Assembly: GCA_951640165.1 (NCBI GenBank)
Contig: OX621259.1
Coordinates: 1,302,001-1,366,000 of the forward strand
Direction: 5' to 3'
Length of the DNA stretch: 64,000 bases
DNA from: Pseudoips prasinana
Lineage: Eukaryota > Arthropoda > Insecta > Lepidoptera > Nolidae
Shown: one piece after another, positions 18,574 to 31,563 of the stretch
Numbering within the stretch: the first letter of the stretch is position 1
How the letters are laid out: every line of letters begins with the position of its first letter
Program-made: the position numbers and the translations under genes
Notes under the pieces: generated by a model
Told to the model about the DNA's origin: nothing
Seen by the model: the letters and a program-made list of their open reading frames with translations, nothing else
Databases searched by the model: none

Positions 18574-19445
18574 TAAGCAAACCGAGACTCACAAAGACTA
18601 TGAGCGGATCATAAAATTAGTTGTCTGATGCAGGAGTCGAACTCAAAGCACGTTAAGGAAGCGAATACTATATAATAACTATAAACATACAACTAAATAA
18701 CATAACCAACTAAAGTAACTAACTGAAGTAACTAACTAAACTAACTAACTAAACTTACTAACTAACTAAACGAACTGACTAACTAAACTAACTAACTAAA
18801 TGAACTAACTTAAATTTAATGTAAAATAATATATTTTGATTCCACAATTATTAATATCGCGTCGAAGAATTTTAGTAAACTTAGACTTGGCCTCAGGGTA
18901 GCGCCAAATACTAGCAATACTTAACAGAGGTATAACAGAGATATACAAGCAAACCGAGACTCACAACAACCCCGAACGGATCACAAAATAAGTTGTCCGA
19001 TGCAGGAGTCCATCTTAAAGCATCGCATCATATCGCGTCCAAGAATTTTAGTAAACTTAGACTTGGCCTCAGGGTCGCGGCAAATGCTAGCAATACTTAA
19101 CACAGGTATAACAGAATACAAGCAAACCGAGACTTACAACAACTATGAACGGATCACAAAATAAGTTGTCCGATGCAGGAGTCCATCTTAAAGCACGTTA
19201 ACAAGGCGAGTACATAAAACAAAATAACTAAAAACATAAAACTAAACAATATAATAAACTAAGCTAACTACCGATACTAACTAACTAAACTAAATAACTA
19301 AACTAACTACCTAAAATTTAATGTAAAATAATATACATATTTTGATTCCATAATTATTAATATCCCGTCCAAGAATTTTAGTAAACTTAGACTTGGCCTC
19401 ACGGTAGCGCTAAATGCTATCAATAATTAACAGAGGTATACCTCA
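18574..19445 (+). repeat. Three-unit tandem repeat with AACTAACTA microsatellite
   Basis: Units start at about 18574, 18947 and 19124 with 'AAGCAAACCGAGACT', continue 'AACGGATCACAAAATAAGTTG' (with variants) and 'GATGCAGGAGTC', and end 'AATTTTAGTAAACTTAGACTTGG' with CTAGCAATACTTAACA. Units 1 and 3 carry a variable AACTAACTA microsatellite and a 'TTTAATGTAAAATAATATA' block that the shorter unit 2 lacks. Non-coding. Confidence 0.8.
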
Positions 19446-19597
19446 GCGTTTTGCCTCCACTATTGTTACCGTTTCGTGTTGAATATGTGGTCACCAGCGC
19501 TGCTAAGATTTTCTATTACAAAATATTGAATTATCTTTTGTAAATAGATATCCGGACGTGAAATATGGTTATACTACTACTACTAGAATCAAAATAA

Positions 19598-21483
19598 AAA
19601 GCTACTACTAATACTAAATTACATTATGAAAATATATTAAAAACTGAGAAATCTAGCCACTACTCTCATATTATAAGTTCAGCCAAGAACGCGTCAAAAG
19701 CAATGTGGGTCGTCGTGAATAAAGAAAGAGGAAAGAACAACACTCCTCACCTTGACTTTACAGATATAGTTAAGGACGCGAATGGCACTAAATTTTCAAC
19801 TAAAAAGTGTGCAATAGATGCAATGAACTTACGTTTCTTAAGTGCAGCGGCTACTTGTGGCGCACCCCGCGCCGACGCGCAGTGGGTCCGAGCCCAGCTG
19901 AATGCCGTGCTTCCCCATGCTGACCGCTCGCTGAGGTTGCTTAGGTTCAGCGCACATGAGGTGTACAAAATAATCACGACGCGAATCCCTGCCAAATCTT
20001 CGAAGGACACCTATGGCATCTCGATGAAATCAATTAGATTGATAGCCGTACCGCTTGCCCCTGTACTTGCGGATCTCTTTAACAACTGCATAACAGAAGG
20101 CTGCTTTCCGTCACCAATGAAATGTAGCAAGATTTCTCCTTTGTTCAAAGGTAAAGGTAGAAGGCATTGCATCGACAAGCCAAGCCAGTCTCGATTATTC
20201 CAGCAATAGCGAAAATATTCGAGAATGGCCTTAGTTACCGATTATTAAAATTCCTATTGGAAACCGGAGCACTTTCCGATCGACAATATGCATATCGCGA
20301 GGGTCAGTCAACGATATCGTTAACTCGGGAGCTCACACGTAAAGTGCTTATTGCTCGAGAGAGCAAAAAGCAAGTGGCACTAATATGTTGTGATCTGTCG
20401 AAGGCGTTTGATGTCGCCGATAGAGCCGTACTTGCCGTAAAATTACAACACTACGGTGTCGATGGCAAATCATATGATTTGTTCATTGATCTTATGCGGG
20501 GTAAATCTCAAATTGTAGTGGGTTGTGGCGGCGCAGAGAAGTCTGATCCTCTGGAATCGGAGATGGGAGTGGCACAGGGATCGTCAGTGTCCAATATTCT
20601 GTTTTCCTTGCTACTGAATGATCTCCCGAGTGCTGTTACTGATGGTGAAATATATATGTACGCCGATGACGTAGCAGCGGTGGTTACCGCAACTTCTGTG
20701 GATCAGCTGGAGAGGCGACTGAATACAGCTGTGAACCAGTAATCTGGTTGGTTTCAAAAGAATGGACTTGTTCTTAATGTCAAAAAAACCAAGTTTTTTC
20801 ATTTTTCACTGTCTGGCCGATCAAAACGATTGTTGTTAGTGTCTGCGAATGGTGTAAGAATTGAACAGGTTGATACAATCACCTTTCTAGGTTTTGAAGT
20901 CGACAGGTGCCTAAAGTGGGAGTGCCACATAGCAAAAATATGCGCCAGGCTGGGTAGCGCATGTTTTGCCATTCGTCGAATCGCTCGAGTCGTGCAGGAG
21001 AGGGAGGTGCGAGAATGCTATTTTGCGACTGTGCATTCGCAGCTACAGTATGGCGCTGAGTTGTGGGGTCGCTCTGCCGATTGGGAGCGCGCATTTCGCA
21101 TGCAAAAACGTGCCGTACGGGCGATTGCGCGAATACCGCAGGATGAATCTGCTAGACCGTACTTCACCAAGTTTGGGATTCTTACCTTACCAGCATTAGT
21201 GATATATGAGGTAGCTGTGTATATAAGGCTAAACCTGGAACTATACACGAAGAAAAGCGATGTACACTCGTACTACACTCGCCGGAGGGATAAATTGTCA
21301 TTAGTGAATAGAACACTAACTAAGTCAGCAAAATCGACTCATGTTATGGGCCCGGCAGTTTATAATCAGCTCCCAGAGAGTATAGTAACCGCCCTAACTG
21401 TCGCAGGTTTCGAGTATCGGTTAAGACGCTGGTTAGTCGAACGGGCGTTCTACACTTACGATGATTTTGTTAAATTTAAATAA
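19598..21483 (+). pseudogene. LINE ORF2 pseudogene (CR1/jockey group), YADD
   Basis: A 5'-truncated reverse-transcriptase gene. The frame is open from about 19598 without an ATG, shows SKAMWVVVNKERGK, and continues to ISPLFKGKGR. A frameshift at about 20165-20185 moves to the next frame, which carries PVSIIPAIAKIFENGL, the catalytic CDLSKAFDVADR (motif A), MGVAQGSSVSNILFSLLLND and MYADD (YADD at 20659-20670). A TAA at 20740 interrupts in frame, and the thumb/C terminus follows to LKFK (20743-21483). One frameshift and one stop mean it is dead. The next LINE starts right after its 3' UTR hairpin. Confidence 0.85.
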
Positions 21484-21520
21484 TATTCTTGCAATATAAG
21501 TCGGTAAAATAGGTGGTAGG

Positions 21521-21556
21521 TTAGGTCTGGTATTGTTCTTACAATACCAGACCTAA
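21521..21556 (+). other. Perfect 16-bp hairpin at a LINE-LINE junction
   Basis: TTAGGTCTGGTATTGT and its exact complement surround a TCTT loop. It lies 37 bp after the stop of the upstream LINE and directly before the truncated start of the next. Either it is the 3' recognition hairpin of the first LINE or a snap-back scar of the second. Confidence 0.75.
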
Positions 21557-24395
21557 AAGGGGCAGAGAAGGTTCCTTAATTTTATCTCTGGACAATATAA
21601 AAGTAGACGAGGTTCAAATATGTAAACAGTTATACAAAAGCAACTGTTTTGAAGTGTGTGGGGTAAGAGATGCTATCACAAATGTATATATAATTTGTTG
21701 TTACAGGCCTCCTGAGAACAGTAATTTTGAAAATGTTATGGATAGATTAGAAAAACTATTACTGCATTTCTTCAATAAACAGTGTATAATTTGTGGTGAT
21801 TTTAACATTAATTTACAAAAAGATGACATAAGGCAAAATACCTTTATATCACTGTTAACTTGTTATAACTTCAGGTGCCTAATTAACTCTCCGACATTTA
21901 TAAGGAATCAATCACAATCGTGCATAGACAATATTTTGATAAATAACCTGACTATTCTGTAAAAAATACTAGTGTTGACCATAATGGGCTGGCGGATGGA
22001 CATGCAGGATTATTTTGTTCCATATATTTAGAAAAAGTCGCAAATAAAAACGAACCGATTTACATCCGTTTTTACAAACGGATATATAATTCAAAAAACA
22101 AAATTGAATTCAGGAAAAAGTTATTGGATACAAATTGGAGCTCTGGTATTAATACTTTTATAGGACAATTAAGAAATATGCATACTTCAACTTTCAAAAA
22201 AACTAAACTTAAAATGAATATCAAAAGAAAACGGCTTTCAAACTGGGTATCCAAGGGAATAAGAGTGGCTAGCAAAGTTAAACGGTTTCTTAACACTATA
22301 GATAAGATGAAATGCGAAAAATCGATTATTGAATATCGTAATAGATACATAAAAATGTATAGAAGAGTAGTAAATCATGCTAAAAGGAACGATGTTAGAA
22401 ACCAAATAAATAGGCATCAGATTCTAGTAAAGAAATTTGGAAAATAGTAAATAGACGACGTTATAATACCAAAAAACTATGACCATGAACAAATTATTCT
22501 TAAAATTGACAATAAAGTAATCAGTAATCCTCTAGAAGTGGCTAACATTTTTTCTAAAACATTTGACAACAGTGTATGCCTGAGGGCGTGTGACCACAAT
22601 CAGGCTATGACATTTTTGACTGAGAATATTAACAGAATAGAACAAAGCATGTATTTTGACTAAGTCACTCCTTTAGAAGTACTAAATATAGTTAAGAAAA
22701 TGGTAAATAAATCTGCAGTTGGTCATGATGAAATTCCTCTTGCTATCATCAAAGATAATATTGACCTGTTTGCAACACCTTTAGCTTTGTTTTACAATGA
22801 GTGCATTGAGGTTGGCCTGTTTCCTGAACAATTTAAAATCGCCCGTGTTATCCCAATATTTAAAAAAGGGTCAAAAACAGAGGCCGGCAACTAAAGACCA
22901 ATCTCCTTGCTACCCGTATTGTCCAAGATTTTTGAGAAAATAATGAAAGATAGGCATATTTTACACTGTCAGCAATTTGGATACCAAAAAACTAAAGGCA
23001 CCACTGATGCTATTGAAGCTTTAGTGGACGAGGTTGTCTGTAAATTAATTGACAGGCATAAAGTGGCAGGCATCTTTTTAGATTTGAGTTCTGCATTCAA
23101 TACCGTAGACCACAATATCCTGTTGTCAAAGTTAGAACACTATGGTATTCGAGAAAATGTACTAAAACTTTTCAGTTCATATTTGCATAACAGAAGACAG
23201 TATATAGAAATCAAAACTGTAGTAGATGATGAAGAAAACGTTTACATATCAAACTTAGTTACAGTTTTCCGTGGAGTACCTCAGGGCTCTATCCTGGGAC
23301 CAATTTTCTTTATTTTATTCCTGAATGACCTGGCTGAATACATAAAATCACAAATACCCGATATCAAACTTATTATATTTGCAGATGATACAAATGCTAT
23401 AATATCTGCATAAACAATAACTGATTTAGAATCTAAGGTAAACGCGGTCGTAAAAGCTTTTAAGAAATGGTTTGGCTCTAATAATCTGAAACTTAACGTA
23501 AATAAAACGAAATGTATGCTGTTCAAAACTACAATAAGAAATAAAAACAGTCTTCAAGTAGTGTCTTGTGGAGATAAAGTAGATGTAGTTGATAATGTTA
23601 AGTTCTTAGGAGTATATATTGACGCTTTGCTGAACTGGAAATTGGAAACATCATCCATAACGAAAGAAATTAGTTCTGCATGCTATGCTATTCGTAAATT
23701 GAGAGACGAACTCAGCTTGGCTCAACTCAAGCTGGTTTATTTTGCTCTGGTTAAGTCAAAGCTCAGATACAGCATCAAATTCTGGGGCAATAGTTATAAC
23801 TACAACATACAATCAGCGTTTGTTTTACAAAAAAGAGCGATAAAAACAATGCTTTGCTTGCAGCAAATGGATTCATGCAGAGACTATTTTATTAAGCTAG
23901 AAATTTTGACTGCCCCGTGCTTATATGTATTAGTTTTATTAACAGGCTTTGTAAAAAATCTCCTCAAATTTGAAAATGTTGAGGAAAGACAGATTTGAGA
24001 GCAAACTCGTAAAAACCTTCATTGTTCCAAGCCAAACTTAATGTGGTTCAACACAGTTCCAGAGTACAATCGGTCTCATTATATCATAAGTTGCCTTTAG
24101 AATTTAAAAGCATATATAGACCACATATATTCAGGGATAAATTAAAAAACTATTTATTGAAGAAAGGCTTTTATAGTGTAAGTGTAAGAATTTATACATG
24201 ACAAATGACTTCCTAATTATATAATGAAATGGTATGACACATGAACATAATCATATAAAATTGATAATAATGTAAGTAATGGTTAATAATAAGATAAAAT
24301 TGATAATAATGTAATGTAATTAATTTTAATTTGTAAATTAAGCTTTGAAATTTTCAACACAAATGTATTTGTTATGAAAAATAAATGACTTATGA
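21557..24395 (+). pseudogene. Second LINE ORF2 pseudogene: partial endonuclease, FADD reverse transcriptase
   Basis: The element is truncated inside its apurinic-type endonuclease. The open frame reads VYIICCYRPPENS, IICGDFNINL (GDFN catalytic motif) and SCIDNI up to 21962, then shifts frame for the linker (22124-22447). Reverse transcriptase follows: VGHDEIPLAIIKDN, ARVIPIFKKGS, a TAA at 22892, RPISLLPVLSKIFEK, GIFLDLSSAFNTVDH, VPQGSILGPIFF, FADD (at about 23378-23389), a TAA at 23411, then KFLGVYIDALLNW and the C terminus to about 24201. The 3' UTR ends with a short AAATAAATGACTTATGACTT tail at 24395. Two in-frame stops and a frameshift show it is dead. It abuts the first unit of the satellite array. 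Confidence 0.88.
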
Positions 24396-25047
24396 CTTCT
24401 GACATCTCCTTCTGACGTGAAGGCCCTTATGCGAAAAGAAGCCGAGAAAATGGAAATTTTACCGCTCAGAAGTGTTACAACTGTGGGAGATTAGGACACA
24501 AATCTATGCACTGTAAAACCAATAGATATTTGAGGACTCTTGTATAAATTCTTTGCCCATAAAATTGACGGTATCTTCTTTAATCATTCTCCAGGCAGCT
24601 CTACATGTATTCTTCGACCCTTGTATAAATTTAGTGTGATATATTATTTTGGGATTTATTTATGCGCGATATTTAACGTATATACTTTTCACATTAAATT
24701 TTAGTTTTAACAGCATTATTCGCAATGCAAAGCGTAAATCTAATCTCAACTATTAGGTCAGAATAAAACTGAGTGAACAGTAGAAATATACAAAATGATT
24801 ACACTTTGTATAAAAATTTTAATTACGTTTTAATAAATATTTATGTGATTGTGGGACCACCTACCGCACGCATTTTTTAAGAACTTTAGGGAAATAAATC
24901 CATTTTTCGCGGGACAGTTAAAAATCACTTATTTGACCTCTCATACGTATTGCTACCGTTTAGCACTACCGTGGTGTCAAACTTAAGTTTACTAAAAATC
25001 TTGGTCGCGATATTTAACGTATTTATTTTTCAAATCAAATTTTAGTT
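24396..25047 (+). repeat. Divergent, rearranged left-edge unit of the array
   Basis: 24396-24535 matches the region before and through the first CCHC knuckle (KCYNCGRLGHKSMHC at about 24478-24519). About 225 bp holding the second knuckle is then missing: the text jumps from GAGGAC to TCTTGTATAAA. About 24625-24745 is a diverged copy of the unit's 5' gag start (GCGATATTTAACGTAT, then CAATGCAAAGCGTAAATCT), and from 24750 a normal spacer follows. Its upstream neighbour is the tail of a LINE. Confidence 0.8.
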
Positions 25048-25811
25048 TTGATTGCATTATTTGCAATGCAAAGCGTAAATCTAAAAGCATCGTTAATGAT
25101 CGCATTAAGCCACGCACGTAATGGTGAAGCGTCATCATGGCTGTCGTCAATATGTTACCACGGAATGTCATGGGGCGAATTCAAAGAGCTGTTCTTAGCC
25201 AGGTACGACTGCCTTGATACCACTGCCTCATTTCTAATCAACTTGAATAACATGAAACCAAAATAAAACGAGTGCTCAGTTGCATATGCTGCTACCCTCA
25301 TGACATCCTTATTGTCCAGATGGAATGGCCTTAGCTTCGAGCAGATTGCAATCGCCATGAACTTAGCCAATATTGCGCAGACTGATCCGCGTGTCCAGAG
25401 GTTGGCATTTACTAATGATATTAAAACACGTAATGAGTTGCAAAGCCAACTGAAGGCATCTCCTTCTGGAAACGTGCAGGCCCTCATGCGAAAAGAAGCC
25501 GAGAAAATGGAAATTTTACCGCTCTTAAGTGTTACAACTGTAGGAGATTAGGACACAAATCTATGCACTGTCAAACCAATAGATATTTGAGAACCCGCGA
25601 TGACCGATTCAGACCGATGTCGGCCAAAAGCAGCCACAGCACGAGCAAGCAGTCGGCTGGAAGATCTGATGGAATAAATTGCTTTCATTGTCGTGAACAA
25701 GGACACTACGCGTCAAGCTGCCCGCAGCGGACCAACAGGGAGTCGCGCAGTAGCGGGACATCCGGTCCAGTCATTGAGAATGGGTTGGATGTATGCATCG
25801 TGAAAAGGTAA
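25048..25811 (+). pseudogene. Array unit 1, gag-like pseudogene
   Basis: Frame open from 25048 (no upstream ATG) to TAA at 25264 after NNMKPK, continues in the same frame from 25267 to TAG at 25549, and the knuckle part (CYNCRRLGHKSMHC at 25530-25571 and CFHCREQGHYASSC at 25680-25721) is one base out of phase, consistent with loss of an A in the AAAA of GAGAAAATGG. Variants: HARNGE, NGLSFEQ, GTAGGAGATT, GAGAACCCG. The 3' half is duplicated in unit 5. Confidence 0.85.
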
Positions 25812-26198
25812 TCTCTTGTATAAAGTCTTTGCCCATAAAATTGACGGTATCTTCTTTAATCATTCTCCAGGCAGCTCTACATTTATTCTTTTAGGTCTAA
25901 CTATTAGGTCAGAATAAAACTGAGTGAACAGTAGAAATATACAAAATGATTACACTTTGTATAAAAATTTTAATTACGTTTTAATAAATATTTATGTGAT
26001 TGTGGGACCACCTACCGCACGCATTTTTTAAGAACTTTAGGGAAATAAATCCATTTTTCGCGGGACAGTTAAAAATCACTTATTTGACCTCTCATACGTA
26101 TTGCTACCGTTTAGCACTACCGTGGTGTCAAACTTAAGTTTACTAAAAATCTTGGTCGCGATATTTAACGTATTTATTTTTCAAATACAATTTTAGTT

Positions 26199-26962
26199 TT
26201 GATTGCATTATTTGCAATGCAAAGCGTAAATCTAAAAGCATCGTTAATGATCGCATTAAGCCACGCACGTAAAGGTGAAGCGTCATCATGGCTGTCGTCA
26301 ATATGTTACCACGGAATGTCATGGGGCGAATTCAAAGAGTTGTTCCTAGCCAGGTATGACTGCCTTGATACCACTGCCTCATTTCTAATCAACTTGAATA
26401 AAATGAAACCAAAAAAAACCGGGTGCTCAGTTGCATATGCTGCTACCCTCATGACATCCTTATTGTCCAGATGGAATCGCTTTAGCTTCGAGCAGATTGC
26501 AATCGCCATGAACTTAGCTAATATTGCGCAGACTGATCCGCGTGTCCAGAGGTTGGCATTTACTAATGACATTAAAACACGTAATGAGTTGCAAAGCCAA
26601 CTGAAGGCATCTCCTTCTGGAAACGTGCAGGCCCTCATGCGAAAAGAAGCCGAGAAAATGGAAATTTTACCGCTCTTAAGTGTTACAACTGTGGGAGATT
26701 AGGACACAAATCTATGCACTGTCAAACCAATAGATATTTGAGGACCCGCGATGACCGATTCAGACCGATGTCGGCCAAAAGCAGCCACAGCACGACCAAG
26801 CAGTCGGCTGGAAGATCTGATGGAATAAATTGCTTTCATTGTCGTGAACAAGGACACTACGCGTCAAGCTGCCCGCAGCGGACCAACAGGGAGTCGCGCA
26901 GTAGCGGGACATCCGGTCCAGTCATTGAGAATGGGTTGGATGTATGCATCGTGAAAAGGTAA
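26199..26962 (+). pseudogene. Array unit 2, gag-like pseudogene, read-through type
   Basis: Here KPKKTGCSVAYAATL replaces the usual KPK-stop, so the capsid-like part is one 167-codon frame (26199-26702). The shared one-base loss before the knuckles remains. Variants: HARKGE, WNRFSFEQ, TTKQSAGR, and TCAAATACAATTT upstream. Virtually identical to unit 6. Confidence 0.85.
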
Positions 26963-27347
26963 TCTCTTGTATAAAGTCTTTGCCCATAAAATTGACGGTA
27001 TCTTCTTTAATCATTCTCCAGGCAGCTCTACATTTATTCTTTTAGGTCTAACTATTAGGTCAGAATTAAACTGAGTGAACAGTAGAAATATACAAAATGA
27101 TTACACTTTGTATAATAATTTTAATTACGTTTTAATAAATATTTATGTGATTATGGGACCACCTACCGCACGCATTTTTAAGAACTTTAGGGAAATAAAT
27201 CCATTTTTGCGGGACAGTTAAGAATCACTTATTTGACCTCTCATACGTATTGATACCGTTTAGCACTACCGTGGTGTCAAACTTAAGTTTACTAAAAATC
27301 TTGGTCGCGATATTTAACGTATTTATTTTTCAAATCAAATTTTAGTT

Positions 27348-28111
27348 TTGATTGCATTATTGGCAATACAAAGCGTGAATCTAAAAGCATCGTTAATGAT
27401 CGCATTAAGCCACGCACGTAAAGGTGAAGCGTCATCATGGCTGTCGTCAATATGTTACCACGGAATGTCATGGGGCGAATTCAAAGAGCTGTTCTTAGCC
27501 AGGTACGACTGCCTTGATACCACTGCCTCATTTCTAATTAACTTGAATAACATGAAACCAAAATAAAACGAATGCTCAGTTGCATATGCTGCTACCCTCA
27601 TGACATCCTTATTGTCCAGATGGAATGGCTTTGGCTTCGAGTAGATTGCAATCGCCAGGAACTTAGCTAATATTGCGCAGACTGATCCGCGTGTCCAGAG
27701 GTTGGCATTTACTAATGATATTAAAACACGTAATGAGTTGCAAAGCCAACTGAAGGCATCTCCTTCTGGAAACGTGCAGGCCCTCATGCGAAAAGAAGCC
27801 GAGAAAATGGAAATTTTACCGCTCTTAAGTGTTACAACTGTGGGAGATTAGGACACAAATCTATGCACTGTCAAACCAATAGATATTTGAGGACCCGCGA
27901 TGACCGATTCAGACCGATGTCGGCCAAAAGCAGCCACAGCACGACCAAGCAGTCGGCTGGAAGATCTGATGGAATAAATTGCTTTCATTGTCGTGAACAA
28001 GGACACTACGCGTCAAGCTGCCCGCAGCGGACCAACAGGGAGTCGCGCAGTAGCGGGACATCCGGTCCAGTCATTGAGAATGGGTTGGATGTATGCATCG
28101 TGAAAAGGTAA
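27348..28111 (+). pseudogene. Array unit 3, gag-like pseudogene
   Basis: Start variant IALLAIQSV. Stop after KPK, a second stop within GFGFE-stop at about 27640, and the AGGAACTTAGC change that removes the downstream Met. The upstream spacer has a T-run one base shorter (GCATTTTTAAG). Twin of unit 7. Confidence 0.82.
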
Positions 28112-28497
28112 TCTCTTGTATAAAGTCTTTGCCCATAAAATTGACGGTATCTTCTTTAATCATTCTCCAGGCAGCTCTACATTTATTCTTTTAGGTCTAA
28201 CTATTAGGTCAGAATTAAACTGAGTGAACAGTAGAAATATACAAAATGATTACACTTTGTATGATAATTTTAATTACGTTTTAATAAATATTTATGTGAT
28301 TATGGGACCACCTACCGCACGCATTTTTTAAGAACTTTAGGGAAATAAATCCATTTTCGCGGGACAGTTAAGAATCACTTATTTGACCTCTCATACGTAT
28401 TGCTACCGTTTAGCACTACCGTGGTGTCAAACTTAAGTTTACTAAAAATCTTGGTCGCGATATTTAACGTATTTATTTTTCAAATCAAATTTTAGTT

Positions 28498-29261
28498 TTG
28501 ATTGCATTATTTGCAATGCAAAGCGTAAATCTAAAAGCATCGTTAATGATCGCATTAAGCCACGCACGTAATGGTGAAGCGTCATCATGGCTGTCGTCAA
28601 TATGTTACCACGGAATGTCATGGGGCGAATTCAAAGAGCTGTTCTTAGCCAGGTACGACTGCCTTGATACCACTGCCTCATTTCTAATCAACTTGAATAA
28701 CATGAAACCAAAATAAAACGAGTGCTCAGTTGCATATGCTGCTACCCTCATGACATCCTTATTGTCCAGATGGAATGGCCTTAGCTTCGAGCAGATTGCA
28801 ATCGCCATGAACTTAGCCAATATTGCGCAGACTGATCCGCGTGTCCAGAGGTTGGCATTTACTAATGATATTAAAACACGTAATGAGTTGCAAAGCCAAC
28901 TGAAGGCATCTCCTTCTGGAAACGTGCAGGCCCTCATGCGAAAAGAAGCCGAGAAAATGGAAATTTTACCGCTCTTAAGTGTTACAACTGTGGGAGATTA
29001 GGACACAAATCTATGCACTGTCAAACCAATAGATATTTGAGGACCCGCGATGACCGATTCAGACCGATGTCGGCCAAAAGCAGCCACAGCACGAGCAAGC
29101 AGTTGGCTGGAAGATCTGATGGAATAAATTGCTTTCATTGTCGTGAACAAGGACACTACGCGTCAAGCTGCCCGCAGCGGACCAACAGGGTGTCGCGCAG
29201 TAGCGGGACATCCGGTCCAGTCGTTGAGAATGGGTTAGATGTATGCATCGTGAAAAGGTAA
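28498..29261 (+). pseudogene. Array unit 4, gag-like pseudogene
   Basis: HARNGE, KPK-stop, TSKQLAGR, NRVSRSS and PVVENGLD. Twin of unit 8. Both knuckles are kept (CX2CX4HX4C twice). Confidence 0.82.
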
Positions 29262-29648
29262 TCTCTTGTATAAAGTCTTTGCCCATAAAATTGACGGTAT
29301 CTTCTTTAATCATTCTCCAGGCAGCTCTACATTTATTCTTTTAGGTCTAACTATTAGGTCAGAATAAAATTGAGTGAACAGTAGAAATATACGAAATGAT
29401 TACACTTTGTATAATAATTTTAATTACGTTTTAATAAATATTTATGTGATTATGGGACCACCTACCGCACGCATTTTTTAAGAACTTTAGGGAAATAAAT
29501 CCATTTTTCGCGGGACGGTTAAGAATCACTTATTTGACCTCTCATACGTATTGCTACCGTTTAGCACTACCGTGGTGTCAAACTTAAGTTTACTAAAAAT
29601 CTTGGTCGCGATATTTAACGTATTTATTTTTCAAATCAAATTTTAGTT

Positions 29649-30412
29649 TTGATTGCATTATTTGCAATGCAAAGCGTAAATCTAAAAGCATCGTTAATGA
29701 TCGCATTAAGCCACGCACGTAAAGGTGAAGCGTCATCATGGCTGTCGTCAATATGTTACCACGGAATGTCATGGGGCGAATTCAAAGAGCTGTTCTTAGC
29801 CAGGTACGACTGCCTTGATACCACTGCCTCATTTCTAATCAACTTGAATAAAATGAAACCAAAAAAAACCGGGTGCTCAGTTGCATATGCTGCTACCCTC
29901 ATGACATCCTTATTGTCCAGATGGAATCGCTTTAGCTTCGAGCAGATTGCAATCGCCATGAACTTAGCTAATATTGCGCAGACTGATCCGCGTGTCCAGA
30001 GGTTGGCATTTACTAATGACATTAAAACACGTAATGAGTTGCAAAGCCAACTGAAGGCATCTCCTTCTGGAAACGTGCAGGCCCTCATGCGAAAAGAAGC
30101 CGAGAAAATGGAAATTTTACCGCTCTTAAGTGTTACAACTGTAGGAGATTAGGACACAAATCTATGCACTGTCAAACCAATAGATATTTGAGAACCCGCG
30201 ATGACCGATTCAGACCGATGTCGGCCAAAAGCAGCCACAGCACGAGCAAGCAGTCGGCTGGAAGATCTGATGGAATAAATTGCTTTCATTGTCGTGAACA
30301 AGGACACTACGCGTCAAGCTGCCCGCAGCGGACCAACAGGGAGTCGCGCAGTAGCGGGACATCCGGTCCAGTCATTGAGAATGGGTTGGATGTATGCATC
30401 GTGAAAAGGTAA
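29649..30412 (+). pseudogene. Array unit 5, chimeric gag-like pseudogene
   Basis: The spacer and first about 95 bases of coding match unit 9. The middle is the read-through KKTGCSV/NRFSFEQ type of units 2 and 6. The 3' half (GTAGGAGATT, GAGAACCCG) matches unit 1. It is thus a recombinant and marks the joint of the 4,601-bp duplication. Confidence 0.82.
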
Positions 30413-30799
30413 TCTCTTGTATAAAGTCTTTGCCCATAAAATTGACGGTATCTTCTTTAATCATTCTCCAGGCAGCTCTACATTTATTCTTTTAGGTCTA
30501 ACTATTAGGTCAGAATAAAACTGAGTGAACAGTAGAAATATACAAAATGATTACACTTTGTATAAAAATTTTAATTACGTTTTAATAAATATTTATGTGA
30601 TTGTGGGACCACCTACCGCACGCATTTTTTAAGAACTTTAGGGAAATAAATCCATTTTTCGCGGGACAGTTAAAAATCACTTATTTGACCTCTCATACGT
30701 ATTGCTACCGTTTAGCACTACCGTGGTGTCAAACTTAAGTTTACTAAAAATCTTGGTCGCGATATTTAACGTATTTATTTTTCAAATACAATTTTAGTT

Positions 30800-31563
30800 T
30801 TGATTGCATTATTTGCAATGCAAAGCGTAAATCTAAAAGCATCGTTAATGATCGCATTAAGCCACGCACGTAAAGGTGAAGCGTCATCATGGCTGTCGTC
30901 AATATGTTACCACGGAATGTCATGGGGCGAATTCAAAGAGTTGTTCCTAGCCAGGTATGACTGCCTTGATACCACTGCCTCATTTCTAATCAACTTGAAT
31001 AAAATGAAACCAAAAAAAACCGGGTGCTCAGTTGCATATGCTGCTACCCTCATGACATCCTTATTGTCCAGATGGAATCGCTTTAGCTTCGAGCAGATTG
31101 CAATCGCCATGAACTTAGCTAATATTGCGCAGACTGATCCGCGTGTCCAGAGGTTGGCATTTACTAATGACATTAAAACACGTAATGAGTTGCAAAGCCA
31201 ACTGAAGGCATCTCCTTCTGGAAACGTGCAGGCCCTCATGCGAAAAGAAGCCGAGAAAATGGAAATTTTACCGCTCTTAAGTGTTACAACTGTGGGAGAT
31301 TAGGACACAAATCTATGCACTGTCAAACCAATAGATATTTGAGGACCCGCGATGACCGATTCAGACCGATGTCGGCCAAAAGCAGCCACAGCACGACCAA
31401 GCAGTCGGCTGGAAGATCTGATGGAATAAATTGCTTTCATTGTCGTGAACAAGGACACTACGCGTCAAGCTGCCCGCAGCGGACCAACAGGGAGTCGCGC
31501 AGTAGCGGGACATCCGGTCCAGTCATTGAGAATGGGTTGGATGTATGCATCGTGAAAAGGTAA
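30800..31563 (+). pseudogene. Array unit 6, gag-like pseudogene, read-through type
   Basis: Matches unit 2, including TCAAATACAATTT, TTGTTCCTAGCCAGGTATGAC, KKTGCSV and TTKQSAGR. 167-codon capsid-like frame. Confidence 0.85.

Noticed and set aside
25048..25811. Programmed frameshift joining the capsid-like and knuckle frames
   Set aside because: The slip sits in a plain AAAA with no typical slippery heptamer, and most units also have an upstream stop; a fixed one-base loss is simpler.
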